Shown: positions 53,238-62,412 of the stretch, in pieces | How the letters are laid out: each line of letters starts with the position of its first letter | Position numbering within the stretch: the stretch's first letter is position 1 | Origin: Hyalangium gracile | Lineage (GTDB): Bacteria; Myxococcota; Myxococcia; Myxococcales; Myxococcaceae | DNA: 64,000 nucleotides | Direction: 5' to 3' | Assembly (NCBI RefSeq): GCF_020103725.1 | Contig: NZ_JAHXBG010000011.1 | Span: forward strand, 282,586-346,585 | Notes under the pieces: model-generated | The model's database searches: none | Told to the model about the DNA's origin: nothing | What the model saw: only the letters and a program-made list of their open reading frames with translations | Program-made: the position numbers and the translations under genes

Positions 53238-53316
53238 CGCGAGCCCAGGCCCTTATCACGCCCGGCGTCTTTTCCGACTGTTTGCGGTGCAGGCTTTTGT
53301 GTACCTTGCCAGGGAC

Positions 53317-53790
53317 ATGCCCGACTCGGAGAACATCCAGCCCGTCACCATCAGCCCCATCCAGAACGAGGCGGAGCTGTTTCAATCGTTGGCCATCCGC
53401 GAGGTGGTCTTCATTGAGGAGCAGCACGTCCCCGAGGGCATCGAGCGCGACGCCGAGGACGCCAAGGCCTACCACGTGCTCGCGTTCCAGGGAGGCCATG
53501 CCATCGGCACGGGCCGCCTGGTGATGTTGCCGCAGGCACCGGACGGGCAGGCGGGCACCTGGGCGCAGATCGGCCGCATGGCGGTGCTCCAGTCGCACCG
53601 CAAGGCGCGCGTGGGCTCCAAGCTGCTCACGGCGCTGGAGGAGGAGGCCAGGCGCCGAGGCGTCACCGGCATCAAGCTGCACGCGCAGCTGTTCGCGCTC
53701 GATTTCTACAAGAAGCACGGCTACGAGCCGCTGGGCGCCGTCTTCATGGAAGGCGGCATCGAGCACTTGGAGATGCAGAAGAAGTTCTGA
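53317..53790 (+). CDS. GNAT family N-acetyltransferase (ElaA-like)
   Basis: 157 residues. GNAT fold with IREVVFIEEQHVPEGIERDAED (the ElaA-like start, in parts VVFIEEQHVP), GTGRLVMLP, AQIGRMAVLQSHRKARVGSKL (acetyl-CoA binding, R/Q-x-x-G-x-G/A variant as RKARVGSKLL), and DFYKKHGYEPLG near the end. The acceptor is unknown. The ATG at 53317 is preferred; the same frame has a GTG at 53287. The stop lies 3 bases before the convergent stop of hrpB, with no room for a terminator between them. Confidence 0.88.
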   Translation: MPDSENIQPVTISPIQNEAELFQSLAIREVVFIEEQHVPEGIERDAEDAKAYHVLAFQGGHAIGTGRLVMLPQAPDGQAGTWAQIGRMAVLQSHRKARVGSKLLTALEEEARRRGVTGIKLHAQLFALDFYKKHGYEPLGAVFMEGGIEHLEMQKKF

Positions 53791-53793
53791 GGC

Positions 53794-56358
53794 TCAGCGG
53801 CGCGGAGGGCGCGGCGCGGGAGGCTGCGCGTGGCGCGGATCCTCGGGCCAGCTGTGCCGGGGGTACTTGCGGCACAGCTCCTTGCGGATGGCCGGGTAGT
53901 GCCGCTCCCAGAAGCCGGCGAGATCGGTCGTCACCTGGACGGCGCGCATGTTGGGTGCCAGCAGGTGCAGCACCAGGGGCACGCGGCCGGCGCAGACGCT
54001 GGGGCCCTGGGCCATCCCGAAGAAGTCCTGGAGGCGGGACTCCACCCAGGGAGGCTTGCCCGGCTCGTAGTGAACCTTGACGCTGCGGCCTCCGGGGAGG
54101 GTGACGCGCTCGGGGGCGTGGTTGGACAGCAGCCGCGCCTGCTCGGAGGTGAGGCGCGCGTAGAGCGCATCCAGCAGGGAGACGCCCTCCAGGTCCGCGA
54201 AGCTGCGTGCCCCGGAGCACAGGGAGGCCAGCGAGTCGCGCAGGAAGGTGTTGTCCACGGTGGGGAAGCTGGCCTGCGGGAAGGCCTCGGCGACGAGGGC
54301 CACGCGGGTGCGCCACTGCGTCAGGGCCTCGGGATCGGCGAAGCGCTCCGGGCCTGCGGCGAGCGCGGCCTCCACCAGCACCCGAGCGGTCTCCTCGGAG
54401 GGCGGGGCCGGGGTTCGGGTCTCCTCGAGCACGAGGTTGCCGTAGGCCAGGCGGGTGATGCGCTCGACGCGGCGGGCCTCGGAGTTCCACTGGAGGGCGT
54501 CCATCTCCTCCAGGGCCTCCGGGTAGAGATCCAGGAGCCACTCGGGCTCCACGGCGCTGGCGAGCCGGACGACGGCGCCCTTGCCGGGGCGCTCCTCGGC
54601 GTCGACGGCGATCATCAGCTCGGCGTCCTGCACCACGCTCATCTCGGAGAGCGACGCGGTGCCACCGCCGAAGAGGAGGAGCTCCGGGGCGCGGGGCCTG
54701 CGCCGCTTCGCGACGCGATCCGGGTAGCCGGCGAGCGCGCTGAGCATCAGCGCCTCTTCGCGAGCCTCGGGGCGCTCGGGTCGTGAGCCCTTGTCGCGCA
54801 CGGCGCGGCGGAGCTGGCGCTGCACCCGGTCCACCGCCTGGACGGCGCCGGGCTCCAGGGAGAGCGAGTGGAGACGGCCAGAGGCGAAGTCGGCGCGCTC
54901 GGCCTCGCGGAAGCGCTCCAGGAGCTCGAGCAGATCCGAGGGCCCGCTGACGACGGCGGCCGAGCGACCGGGGCCGCTCAGGTTGGCGCGAGCCTCGCGG
55001 CGGATGTCCCGCTCGCCCATGAGGGCGGCGAGCACGGCGGCATCGGCGCCCACGCCCCGGCGTTCGCCCTCGACGATGATGCGGGCCTGGCGCGGGTGGA
55101 GGGGGAAGCGTAGGAGGCGCTGGCCGATCTCCGTGACGCGGCCCTCGGAGTCCACGGCCCCGAGCCGGCGCAGCAGCGTCTCGGCGGCCTCGAGCGCGGC
55201 GGCGGGAGGCGGCTCGAAGAAGGGGAAGGAGGAGAGGTCCCGAACGCCCGAGGCGCGCAGGGCGAGCACGGTCTCGGCGAGATCCACCCGGCGGATCTCC
55301 GGGGCGTCCTGCTCGGGGCGGCCGTCGAAGTCGTGCTGGGTGTAGAGGCGCACGCAGTGGCCGGAGCGGGTACGGCCGGCACGGCCCGCGCGCTGGGTGG
55401 CGGAGGCGCGGCTCACCTTGGAGAGCTTGAGCGTGGGCAGGCCGGACCAGGGCGAGTGCGAGGCCACGCGAGCCAGTCCACTGTCGATGACCACGGCGAC
55501 GCCGTCGATGGTGACGGACGTCTCGGCCACGTTGGTGGAGAGGATGATCTTCCGGCGGGAGCTGCGGCGCACGGCGCGGTCCTGCTCGGCGGGAGACAGG
55601 TCACCGTGCAGGGGGAGCACGTCCGCGCCATGGCGCTCGGCGAACTCGGAGCAGGCATCGCGAGCGCGGCGGATCTCATTGGCGCCCGGGAGGAAGACGA
55701 GCACATCGCCATCCAGGCCGGCGGTGAAGATGCGCTTGATGGCCGAGAGCACCTGGGCATCGAGGTGGCGGTCGTCGGCGGTGGGCAGATACTCCAGGCT
55801 GACGTCGAAGCGACGGCCTTCGGAGCGCAGGCGGGGGCAGCCACCGAGGTAGGCGCGGATGGGCTCGGCATCGAGCGTCGCGGACATGACGACGAGCTTG
55901 AGGTCGGGCCGAGGGCCCTCCTGGAGCCGGCGCAGCATGGCGAGCGAGATGTCCGCCGAGAGGTGGCGCTCGTGGAACTCATCGAGGACGACGATGCCCA
56001 CATCCTTGAGCTGGGGGTCGGTGAGCAGGCGGCGACCGAGGACGCCCTCGGTGACGAAGGACAGCCGGGTTTTCGGGCCGCGAACGTCCTCGAAGCGGAC
56101 CTGGTAGCCGACGGTCTCGCCGACGCGCTCGCCGATCTCCTCCGACACGCGCTGAGCGGCAAGGCGGGTGGGGAGTCGCCGGGGCTGGAGGACGACGATC
56201 TCCTTGCCCGGAGAGAGCCCGGCCTCGAGCAGGGCGCGAGGCACCCGGGTCGTCTTGCCCGCGCCCGGAGGGGCCTCCAGCACGAGCGACCGCGCGCCGC
56301 GCAGCGTGGCGACGATCTCCGGAAGGAGCGGGTCGATGGGGAGGGCGACTTCGGGCAT
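53794..56358 (-). CDS. hrpB: ATP-dependent helicase HrpB
   Basis: 854-residue DEAH-box helicase of the HrpB type. Walker A APPGAGKTTRVP, motif Ib-like regions, motif II DEFHERHL, motif III SATLDAEPI, motif VI QRAGRAGRTRSGHC, then the HA2 domain and the HrpB-specific C-terminal domain (LLSNHAPERVTLPGGR, VHYEPGKPPWVESRLQDFFG, HLLAPNMRAVQVTTDLAGFW, YPAIRKELCRKYPRHSWPED). The last motif is diagnostic of HrpB. Likely an RNA helicase; its physiological role is poorly defined in most bacteria. Length is standard. Confidence 0.96.
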   Translation of the reverse strand: MPEVALPIDPLLPEIVATLRGARSLVLEAPPGAGKTTRVPRALLEAGLSPGKEIVVLQPRRLPTRLAAQRVSEEIGERVGETVGYQVRFEDVRGPKTRLSFVTEGVLGRRLLTDPQLKDVGIVVLDEFHERHLSADISLAMLRRLQEGPRPDLKLVVMSATLDAEPIRAYLGGCPRLRSEGRRFDVSLEYLPTADDRHLDAQVLSAIKRIFTAGLDGDVLVFLPGANEIRRARDACSEFAERHGADVLPLHGDLSPAEQDRAVRRSSRRKIILSTNVAETSVTIDGVAVVIDSGLARVASHSPWSGLPTLKLSKVSRASATQRAGRAGRTRSGHCVRLYTQHDFDGRPEQDAPEIRRVDLAETVLALRASGVRDLSSFPFFEPPPAAALEAAETLLRRLGAVDSEGRVTEIGQRLLRFPLHPRQARIIVEGERRGVGADAAVLAALMGERDIRREARANLSGPGRSAAVVSGPSDLLELLERFREAERADFASGRLHSLSLEPGAVQAVDRVQRQLRRAVRDKGSRPERPEAREEALMLSALAGYPDRVAKRRRPRAPELLLFGGGTASLSEMSVVQDAELMIAVDAEERPGKGAVVRLASAVEPEWLLDLYPEALEEMDALQWNSEARRVERITRLAYGNLVLEETRTPAPPSEETARVLVEAALAAGPERFADPEALTQWRTRVALVAEAFPQASFPTVDNTFLRDSLASLCSGARSFADLEGVSLLDALYARLTSEQARLLSNHAPERVTLPGGRSVKVHYEPGKPPWVESRLQDFFGMAQGPSVCAGRVPLVLHLLAPNMRAVQVTTDLAGFWERHYPAIRKELCRKYPRHSWPEDPRHAQPPAPRPPRR

Positions 56359-56390
56359 GGCCGATTCTCTAGCGAGAGGCGGGGTGACGC

Positions 56391-57401
56391 TCAGGGCGTC
56401 TCGGGGGGAGGCTTGGGCTCGGCCTTCTTGCGGCCCCTGCGGGCCGGCTTGGCGTCGGAGGTGGCGGCCTCGGCGGTTGTTGTGGCCTCGGCGGGTGCGG
56501 TCTCGGCCGGAGCAGTCTCAGCGGGGGCCGCCTCAGCGGGAGCCTCGGGCGCGGGAGCCTCGGGCGCGGGAGCCTCGGGAGGAGGAGCGGCAGGCTCGGA
56601 AGCCGCCTGAGCGGGAGTGTCCGAGGCCTCGGCGGGCACTTCGTCACCCGGCTCCTCGGGAGAAGGCTCCGAGCTGATCTCCTCGAAGCCGAAGGGCAGT
56701 CCCCGGCCGGCGCGGCGCTTGGGCTTGGCGGCGAGCCCCGAGGCGTCGAAGGCACCCGCCAGGGGCACGAGCGCGGCCTCGGCGAGCAGCCGCGCCTGGC
56801 GCACGGCGACATCCAGTCGGGAGCCGACGGAGATCAACTCGGAGCGCAGCGGAGCCAGCTGCGCGTCGGAGAGGCTCGCGGGGTTGAGGCTCGCCTGCCA
56901 CGCGGCGAAGGCTCTGGCCACCTGGTCCACGACGGGACGAACGAAGGAGAAGTCGTCCTGGGCGAAGATGCGGGTGACGTAGCTGGACTTGTAGCGCCGG
57001 TCATACGCGCTGGCGAACTCGTTGACGGTGTCCTGGGGCGCGCGGCGGAGCTGGGGGAACTTGAGGTGGGGGAAGAGGGCCTCGATGACGGGGGCGCGGC
57101 TGCTGGCGCAGAAGGTGATGCCGGCGTGGAGCTTCTCCAGGGCATCCACCCAGAGGTTCTGCTGCTGGAAGGAGAACTCCTCGCGAGCCTCTTCGAGCTC
57201 GGGCAGGTCCTTGGCGCGCTCGAGCAGGGCCGGGGCGGGAGCCAGGCTGGTGCGGACGAGCTTGAGGGCGGTGGCCATCCACTCCTTCTCGGGCTCGAGA
57301 CCCTCTCTGTCCATGAGGGTGTCACTGGCGGTGACGAGTCGGGCCTCGAACGCCTCGGCGAAGCGGATGAGATCGTAGGCTTCCAGCGTGGACAGCGACA
57401 T
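56391..57401 (-). CDS. Unknown cytoplasmic protein with Ala/Pro/Glu-rich repeat tail
   Basis: 336 residues. The N-terminal 210 residues are helical and globular (LSTLEAYDLIRFAEAFEARL, FSFQQQNLWVDALEKLHAG, YVTRIFAQDDFSFVRPVVDQ), with no recognised domain. The C-terminal third is a low-complexity stretch of APEAPAPEAP and AEAAPAETAPAE type, coded by short 15- to 18-base tandem repeats (about 56500-56600), ending in a basic RRGRKKAEPK. Start at 57401 with GAGGAG about 11 bases upstream. It is separated from hrpB by 32 bases on the same strand. The tail may be a flexible tether to nucleic acid or membrane partners; this is inference. Confidence 0.7.
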   Translation of the reverse strand: MSLSTLEAYDLIRFAEAFEARLVTASDTLMDREGLEPEKEWMATALKLVRTSLAPAPALLERAKDLPELEEAREEFSFQQQNLWVDALEKLHAGITFCASSRAPVIEALFPHLKFPQLRRAPQDTVNEFASAYDRRYKSSYVTRIFAQDDFSFVRPVVDQVARAFAAWQASLNPASLSDAQLAPLRSELISVGSRLDVAVRQARLLAEAALVPLAGAFDASGLAAKPKRRAGRGLPFGFEEISSEPSPEEPGDEVPAEASDTPAQAASEPAAPPPEAPAPEAPAPEAPAEAAPAETAPAETAPAEATTTAEAATSDAKPARRGRKKAEPKPPPETP

Positions 57402-57470
57402 GCGATGGGGCTCCTCGGAGGGTGGCGGAGATACCACACCCGGCGGCGCCTCGGAGCAGGGGAGCGAGCG

Positions 57471-58166
57471 TCAGCGACCCTGCAGGAGCGCGTCGAGCGC
57501 GCCCTGCGAGGTGAAGTCAGGGAAGGCGAAGTCGGCGCCGGCCTCGATGAGGGCCTGGGGGGTGAAGTTGCCGGTGCCCACGCCGATGCAGATCGCGCCA
57601 ATGCCCTTGGCGGCGAAGACATCCTTGGGGGTATCGCCGATGACGACCACGCGGCACTTCTCCAGGGGAGCGTCGAGGAGCTGAGCGCCGCAGCGAGCCC
57701 CATGGCGGATGAGCTCCACACGGTCCTCGTGGTCGCACCCGAAGCCGCCGAAGGCGAACTGCTCGTAGATGCCCACGCGCTCCAGCTTGACGCGAGCGCC
57801 CTCGCGCACATTGCCGGTGCCGAGCCCCACGGCGATGCCAGAGCGGGAGCGAGCCTCGGCCACGGCCTCGCGCATGCCGGCATGGACGAAGTAGAGCCGG
57901 TCCTCGGTCCGCTTCACCTCTTCGTTGAGGAACGAGAGGTATCCGTCGATGACGGCGTCGATGGCCTCGGGAGTGGCCTCGACGCCGATGATGCCCAGGG
58001 CCTTGCGAACGATGGCGCGGTCGGTCATCCCGGACAGGCTGAAGGAGTCACAGGCGTCGAGGCGGCCATGGAGCTTCTCGAAGGAGCGCGAGATGGCGCG
58101 GCGCCCCGCGCCACCGGTGGTGACGAGGGTGCCGTCGATGTCGAAGAGGAGCACGGTCGGACGCAT
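57471..58166 (-). CDS. HAD-superfamily hydrolase, phosphoglycolate phosphatase-like
   Basis: 231 residues from the ATG at 58166. HAD motifs: LLFDIDGTLVTTGGAG (motif I with the nucleophile Asp), GLGTGN (motif II Thr region), Lys in ARVKLERVG, and VVVIGDTPKDVFAAK (motif III/IV Asp). The helical cap lies at about 20-90, as in subfamily IA phosphatases such as Gph. Substrate unknown. GGGGGG upstream of 58166 favours that start over the ATG three codons earlier. It lies between the HEAT-repeat gene and the Ala/Pro-tail gene on the same strand. Confidence 0.88.
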   Translation of the reverse strand: MRPTVLLFDIDGTLVTTGGAGRRAISRSFEKLHGRLDACDSFSLSGMTDRAIVRKALGIIGVEATPEAIDAVIDGYLSFLNEEVKRTEDRLYFVHAGMREAVAEARSRSGIAVGLGTGNVREGARVKLERVGIYEQFAFGGFGCDHEDRVELIRHGARCGAQLLDAPLEKCRVVVIGDTPKDVFAAKGIGAICIGVGTGNFTPQALIEAGADFAFPDFTSQGALDALLQGR

Positions 58167-58233
58167 GCCCCCCATCTAACGGAAGGCCATGCCTGAAGCG
58201 AGCCTGGAAGTGGAGAGGGCGCCCGGTGGGTGC

Positions 58234-58869
58234 TCAGGGCACGCTGAAGGTGAGGGCCTGCTGGAGCGCCTCTCGGACGAGCGGGTCCTGCTCTTCGGGG
58301 AGGCGCTCTTCGAGGGCCTGCTGAACCTGGGGGCCGCCCAGGCGACCGAGCGCACGGGCCACGGCCTTCCGGACATGACCGTCGCGGTCCTGAAGTAAGG
58401 GGAGCAGGGCCGGGATGGCCTCGGAGCCGACGCGGAGGCTGAGGGCGGTCGCGGCGCTGGCGCGAAGGGGAGGCTCGGTCTGGGTGTCCTGGAGCAGGGA
58501 GCGCAGGTGGTCGGTGGCCTGCGGATGATCCACGGCGGCCATGGAAGTCACGGCGTGGGTGCGCTGGGGCGGGGGCGCTTTCGGATTGGAAGCCAGCTCC
58601 TCGAGGACGCCGAGCGCCGCGGGACCCAGGGGCTTCCAGCGCGCCTCATAGGGAGGGAACGCATCGGGCCGCTCGAGCAGGGAGACCACCTCCGCGCGCA
58701 GCGCCTGAGGAGGCGGAGCCGAGGGGGCCTGCGAGGAAGGCTCGGCGGGAGCGGCCTGGAGCAGGGGCCCGTGGCCGAAGAGGAGCACGGCGGCGAGAGC
58801 GACGGCCCCCCGCTTCACGGAGGCGGTGCCCGTGCGGCACGCACCGGGAGGGGCTGGCGGCATCGTCAT
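58234..58869 (-). CDS. Exported HEAT-repeat protein
   Basis: 211 residues. A Pro-rich N-terminus is followed by a hydrophobic segment (GAVALAAVLLFGHGPLLQAA) that acts as a signal peptide or anchor. The body has PBS/HEAT-like helical repeats: LGVLEELASNPKAPPPQRTH, HLRSLLQDTQTEPPLRASAA, AIPALLPLLQDRDGHVRKAV, VQQALEERLPEEQDPLVREA. These repeats usually make protein-protein contacts; no partner is evident. The signal segment begins about 18 residues in, so a later start at the codon for SVKRG is possible. Divergent from the DsrE-like gene across about 130 bases. Confidence 0.78.
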   Translation of the reverse strand: MTMPPAPPGACRTGTASVKRGAVALAAVLLFGHGPLLQAAPAEPSSQAPSAPPPQALRAEVVSLLERPDAFPPYEARWKPLGPAALGVLEELASNPKAPPPQRTHAVTSMAAVDHPQATDHLRSLLQDTQTEPPLRASAATALSLRVGSEAIPALLPLLQDRDGHVRKAVARALGRLGGPQVQQALEERLPEEQDPLVREALQQALTFSVP

Positions 58870-58996
58870 GCGAGGCTCCTGCGGTCGAGTTCGAGGGTTA
58901 TATGCCAGGCGGGCGGTTGGGCTCGACCCGTCAGGTCACTTTCGCTGGAAGTGGATAGTTGAAGCGCGCGGGCTGGCCGGTATGTTCAGGGGCCGA

Positions 58997-59389
58997 ATGG
59001 CCGGACGCGTCTTCTTCTTCCTGCAGCACGCCACCTACGAGCCCGCGTTCCAGGCGGCCTCGATGGGCATCACCGCGACGGCGATGGGCGACGAGGTGTA
59101 CTTCGTCTTCGCCTTCGATGCGCTGCGCCAGCTCGTGCGGGGCACGTTCGGCCTGCCACACAGCGAGAAGGAGCGGGCCGAGAGTGCTCGTGCGGAGGGC
59201 ATGGGAGTGCCCACGCCGGCGCGGATGCTCGAGGAGGCCCGAGCGCTGGGAGCGAAGCTCATCGCCTGCGACACCACGGTGCGTATCTGCGGATTCGTCC
59301 CACAGGAGCTGGCCGGCACCCTGGACGAGGTGATGGGCTTGGCCTCGCTCTGGCGGCTCACGGAAGGCGCCCGGACGCTTGCCCTCTGA
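58997..59389 (+). CDS. DsrE/DsrF-like small protein
   Basis: 130 residues from the ATG at 58997 (AGGGG 4 bases upstream). The frame goes back to 58826 but the extra part overlaps the divergent HEAT gene. The DsrE-like fold is indicated by VFFFLQHATYEPAFQAASMG, ATAMGDEVYFVFAFDALRQL, ARMLEEARALGAKLIACDTT and VRICGF. The two Cys (IACDTT, RICGF) sit at the typical position for sulfur relay or peroxiredoxin-like members, but partners are absent. The role of stand-alone DsrE proteins is uncertain. Confidence 0.75.
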   Translation: MAGRVFFFLQHATYEPAFQAASMGITATAMGDEVYFVFAFDALRQLVRGTFGLPHSEKERAESARAEGMGVPTPARMLEEARALGAKLIACDTTVRICGFVPQELAGTLDEVMGLASLWRLTEGARTLAL

Positions 59390-59554
59390 GCGCCTTCGGT
59401 TTGGATTGGAACTTCACAGCTTCACTTCATTCGAATCGCGGGTGTACTCCTGTGAGGCTGTAGCCGGAGTGCCGGGGGCCAGATACTCTCTCGGGGTTGT
59501 TTTTCCCTGTTCGAGCTGCGGGTGCCGGTACCCGCCTGAGGAAGAAAGCACAGT

Positions 59555-60823
59555 ATGCGCGCCAAGTTGACCCTTCTGAGCGCTCTCGCCGTCGGTATCG
59601 TCGGGGGCGCGCTCGTGTCGGCCTGCCAGACGTACGACTTCGAGCCGGTGGAGCCACTCGCCCTCGCGCAGACGACGGTGGGTGACGTGATCACGGCCAA
59701 GTCGTCGAAGCCCAACCTGATGGTGCTGCTGGACACCTCCGGCTCGATGAAGCTGCCGGTGAACCCGTCGCTCGCGGCCTGCCAGACGCCGAGCGGCTAT
59801 CCCTGCGGCGATCCGCGCAGCGGCGCGGACTGCAACATCAACACGTGCCCCACGCGGTGGAGCGAGCTGCAGGGCGCCATGGCGACCTTCCTTCAGGCCA
59901 ACGGGGCTACGGCGCGCATGGGGCTGACGACCTATCCGCAGCCGACGGGAACCTCGACTGCGGGCCAGTGCGGGGCATCGACGTCGGTGCGTATTGCGAT
60001 CCCACAGCTCGAAGACTCGAACACGGCGGGGCTTCAGGCGGCCGCCAAGAGCATCTCGGACGTGATTCTTAGCATCCCGAACAGCGGGACGGGCTCTCCG
60101 GTGGGCGGTACGCCGACGAGCGTGAGCCTCAAGTTCGTGGGTAATCAGGCGGACCTGCAGACCGCGGAGCGCAAGGACTTCATCCTGCTGCTGACGGATG
60201 GTCTGCCCAACTGCAACCCGGATAACCCCAACTCGGGCATCGCGAACCCCCAGGCGTGCCAGTGCACCCTGACCTCGTGCACGTCCGCCAGCGTCGAGCG
60301 GTACGGGTGCCTGGACAAGGATGTCTCGGCCACGGCGGTGGCCGATCTGCGCTCGCAGAAGGACATCCAGACCATCGTGATTGGCTTCGGCGCCGAGACG
60401 GCCGAGGGGGCTGGCCCCGCCACGCTCAACGCGATGGCGGAGGCGGGTGGCTTCGCGCGCAACTGCCGGGACGATGCCAATGCCTGCGGCGCGGGTGATA
60501 CGTGTGATCCGACCACGAAGCTGTGCGGCAAGCGCTTCTACCAGGCGGCCAACCAGGCGGAGCTGGCCAATGCGCTTCGGCAGATCATCGACCTGGTGGG
60601 CAACACGGACCCCTGCCTGCTCGCGCTGGATCCGGCCCAGGCGCCTTCGGAGCCCGGCCTGATTGTTGTCTATGTGAATGACAAGCCGGTGGCTGCGGGC
60701 GACAACACGTGGAGGCTGACGGCCGCGGGCGTGCAGTTCCAGGGCTCGACGTGTGAGGCCATCCTGGCCTCGACGGATCAGAACCCGATCAAGTTGGAGG
60801 CCCGAGCGGTTCAGCGGAAGTAG
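59555..60823 (+). CDS. cglB: Gliding motility lipoprotein with VWA domain, CglB
   Basis: 422 residues. The signal peptide ends in the lipobox VSAC, giving lipidated Cys24. A von Willebrand A domain follows with the MIDAS motif DTSGSMK (Asp60) and DFILLLTDGLPNC. About 16 further Cys suggest many disulfides and an extracellular place. Length, lipobox, single VWA domain, Cys richness and position upstream of a rlmB-tRNA-tuf cluster agree with Myxococcus xanthus CglB (about 416 residues), the outer-membrane adhesin of A-motility focal adhesions. Identification rests on these features and memory, not on an alignment. AGGAAG lies about 11 bases before the ATG. The 165-base upstream gap has a short hairpin GCGGGT/ACCCGC. 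Confidence 0.85.
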   Translation: MRAKLTLLSALAVGIVGGALVSACQTYDFEPVEPLALAQTTVGDVITAKSSKPNLMVLLDTSGSMKLPVNPSLAACQTPSGYPCGDPRSGADCNINTCPTRWSELQGAMATFLQANGATARMGLTTYPQPTGTSTAGQCGASTSVRIAIPQLEDSNTAGLQAAAKSISDVILSIPNSGTGSPVGGTPTSVSLKFVGNQADLQTAERKDFILLLTDGLPNCNPDNPNSGIANPQACQCTLTSCTSASVERYGCLDKDVSATAVADLRSQKDIQTIVIGFGAETAEGAGPATLNAMAEAGGFARNCRDDANACGAGDTCDPTTKLCGKRFYQAANQAELANALRQIIDLVGNTDPCLLALDPAQAPSEPGLIVVYVNDKPVAAGDNTWRLTAAGVQFQGSTCEAILASTDQNPIKLEARAVQRK

Positions 60824-60885
60824 CCCGAGGTTGCTTTACCCGGCGCGGGGCGGCGATTAAGAGGAGTCGGGTCGCCGCCCTGCCC

Positions 60886-61890
60886 ATGAAGATCACGATC
60901 CTCTCGCGCTCCGCATCCATCCCGTCCACCCGGCGTCTGGTCGAAGCCGCGCGCGCGAGAGGCCATCAGGCCCGCGTGTTGAACCCCGGGCGGGTGGACA
61001 TGCACCTGGACGGGAGCAGCGCGAGCCTCTTCTACAAGCGCAAGAAGCTGCCGCCGTGTGACGTGGTGCTCCCGCGCATCGCGCAGTCCATCAACAGCTA
61101 TGGGCTCGCGGTGGTGAACCAGTTCGGGATCCGGGGCGTGCCGCTGATGAACACGGCGCAGGCCATCGCGCAGTCGCGCAACAAGATGCGCTCGCTGCAG
61201 CTGCTGTCGGCCAACGGCATCGACATTCCGTCCACGGTGATGGCGCGAGACGCGGCGGACCTGAAGGCCATGGTGGGGCTGGTGGGAGGGGTGCCGGTGC
61301 TGGTGAAGCTCCTGCAGGGGCAGGAGAAGCACGGGGTGATGGTGTGTGAGAGCCTTCAGTCCCTGGAAGCCGCGCTGGAGGCGGTGCTGGGGCTCGGGCA
61401 CAACCTGGTGATGCAGCAGTACGTGCAGAAGACGGGGCAGGACATCCGGGTGCTCGTGGTGGGAGGCCGCGCGGTGGCGGCGGTGGAGCGGCGGCCGAGG
61501 GTAGGGCGGCTGTCTCACACGCTCATCAAGGGAGCGCGGCTGGAGGGCATCGTCCTGTCGGATGCCTGCCGGGTGACGGCGGAGCGGACGGCACGGCTGG
61601 TGGGGCTGGAGGTGGCGGCGGTGGATCTGCTGGACGTGAAGGGGCAGCCCAAGGTCTTCGAAGTGAACAGTTCCCCGGCGCTCCCGGAGATGGAGGCCGC
61701 GACGGGGATGGACCTGGCGACGCCCATCATCGAGCGCGCGGAAGCGCTGGTAGCGGGAGCGCCTCGGGTGGAGGAGCAGGAGCCAGGGGGAGTCAAGGCG
61801 CCCGTGAGTGCGCCTGTTGGAAAGAGAGAAGCGCCTCGTCGGAAGGTCGCGGGGCGGCCCTCCCGGAAGGCCTCTTCGGAGCGAGGATGA
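60886..61890 (+). CDS. RimK-like ATP-grasp ligase
   Basis: 334 residues. The RimK-type layout is clear: KITILSRSASIPSTRRLVEA, DVVLPRIAQSINSYGLAVV, ATP-grasp core with QSRNKMRSLQLLSANGIDIP, VLVKLLQGQEKHGVMV, MQQYVQKTGQDIRVLVVGG, and the metal/ATP end VAAVDLLDVKGQPKVFEVNSSPAL (in parts: AVDLLDVKG, VFEVNSSPAL). RimK adds glutamates to ribosomal protein S6; other members ligate amino acids to cofactors or peptides, so the acceptor is open. The C-terminal 45 residues are basic, Pro/Ala/Lys-rich. It lies 62 bases after cglB on the same strand. Confidence 0.85.
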   Translation: MKITILSRSASIPSTRRLVEAARARGHQARVLNPGRVDMHLDGSSASLFYKRKKLPPCDVVLPRIAQSINSYGLAVVNQFGIRGVPLMNTAQAIAQSRNKMRSLQLLSANGIDIPSTVMARDAADLKAMVGLVGGVPVLVKLLQGQEKHGVMVCESLQSLEAALEAVLGLGHNLVMQQYVQKTGQDIRVLVVGGRAVAAVERRPRVGRLSHTLIKGARLEGIVLSDACRVTAERTARLVGLEVAAVDLLDVKGQPKVFEVNSSPALPEMEAATGMDLATPIIERAEALVAGAPRVEEQEPGGVKAPVSAPVGKREAPRRKVAGRPSRKASSERG

Positions 61891-61958
61891 AGAGAAAAGG
61901 CTCCCCGAGCGTCGGAAGGGTGGCTATACCCTGGCCAGCCTACCGAGGAGAACGTCCC

Positions 61959-62408
61959 ATGCTTCACCTGCGCCGTCTTGCTCCCATCACCGCCCTGTGG
62001 GTGGCCCTTGCCTGGACTCAGGCCCGCGCCGCGGACGAGGTGGATCCCGCCTCGCTCTACGAGGTCAGCACCGAGGGCACGTCCACGAAGCTGAAGGCCG
62101 GCGAGAAGGGCGTCTTCGTGCTGGCCATCAAGAGCAAGGCGGGTGCTCATGTCTCGGACGAAGCGCCGCTGAAGCTGCAGCTGAAGGGCACGCAGCTCAG
62201 CCCGGCGAAGGAGCAGCTGGGCCGCGAGGACTCGGTGGCGAAGAAGGCCGAGGGCCAGGCCTTCGTGGACCCGCGCTTCGAGGTGCCCTTCACGGCGGCG
62301 GCGGCGGGCAAGGGCACGGTGGACGCGAAGCTCACCTTCTTCATCTGCACGGAGAAGATCTGCGCCCGTCAGCAGAAGACCTTCTCCATTCCCGTCGAGG
62401 TCCAGTAG
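61959..62408 (+). CDS. Small exported protein, possibly DsbD N-terminal-domain-like
   Basis: 149 residues with a signal peptide (LRRLAPITALWVALAWTQARA). The body is beta-rich: TKLKAGEKGVFVLAIKSKAG, APLKLQLKGTQLSPAKEQL, FEVPFTAAAAGKGTVDAKLT, FFICTEKICARQQKTFSIPV. The ending, a strand with two Cys (CTEKIC) before QQ-x-TFSIPVEV, recalls the N-terminal domain of DsbD-type proteins, where such Cys accept electrons. Here the domain stands alone. The ATG at 61959 has GAGGAG 9 bases upstream. An upstream ATG at 61887 overlapping the ATP-grasp stop is not preferred because it lacks the signal peptide. Confidence 0.65.
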   Translation: MLHLRRLAPITALWVALAWTQARAADEVDPASLYEVSTEGTSTKLKAGEKGVFVLAIKSKAGAHVSDEAPLKLQLKGTQLSPAKEQLGREDSVAKKAEGQAFVDPRFEVPFTAAAAGKGTVDAKLTFFICTEKICARQQKTFSIPVEVQ

Positions 62409-62412
62409 CTCT

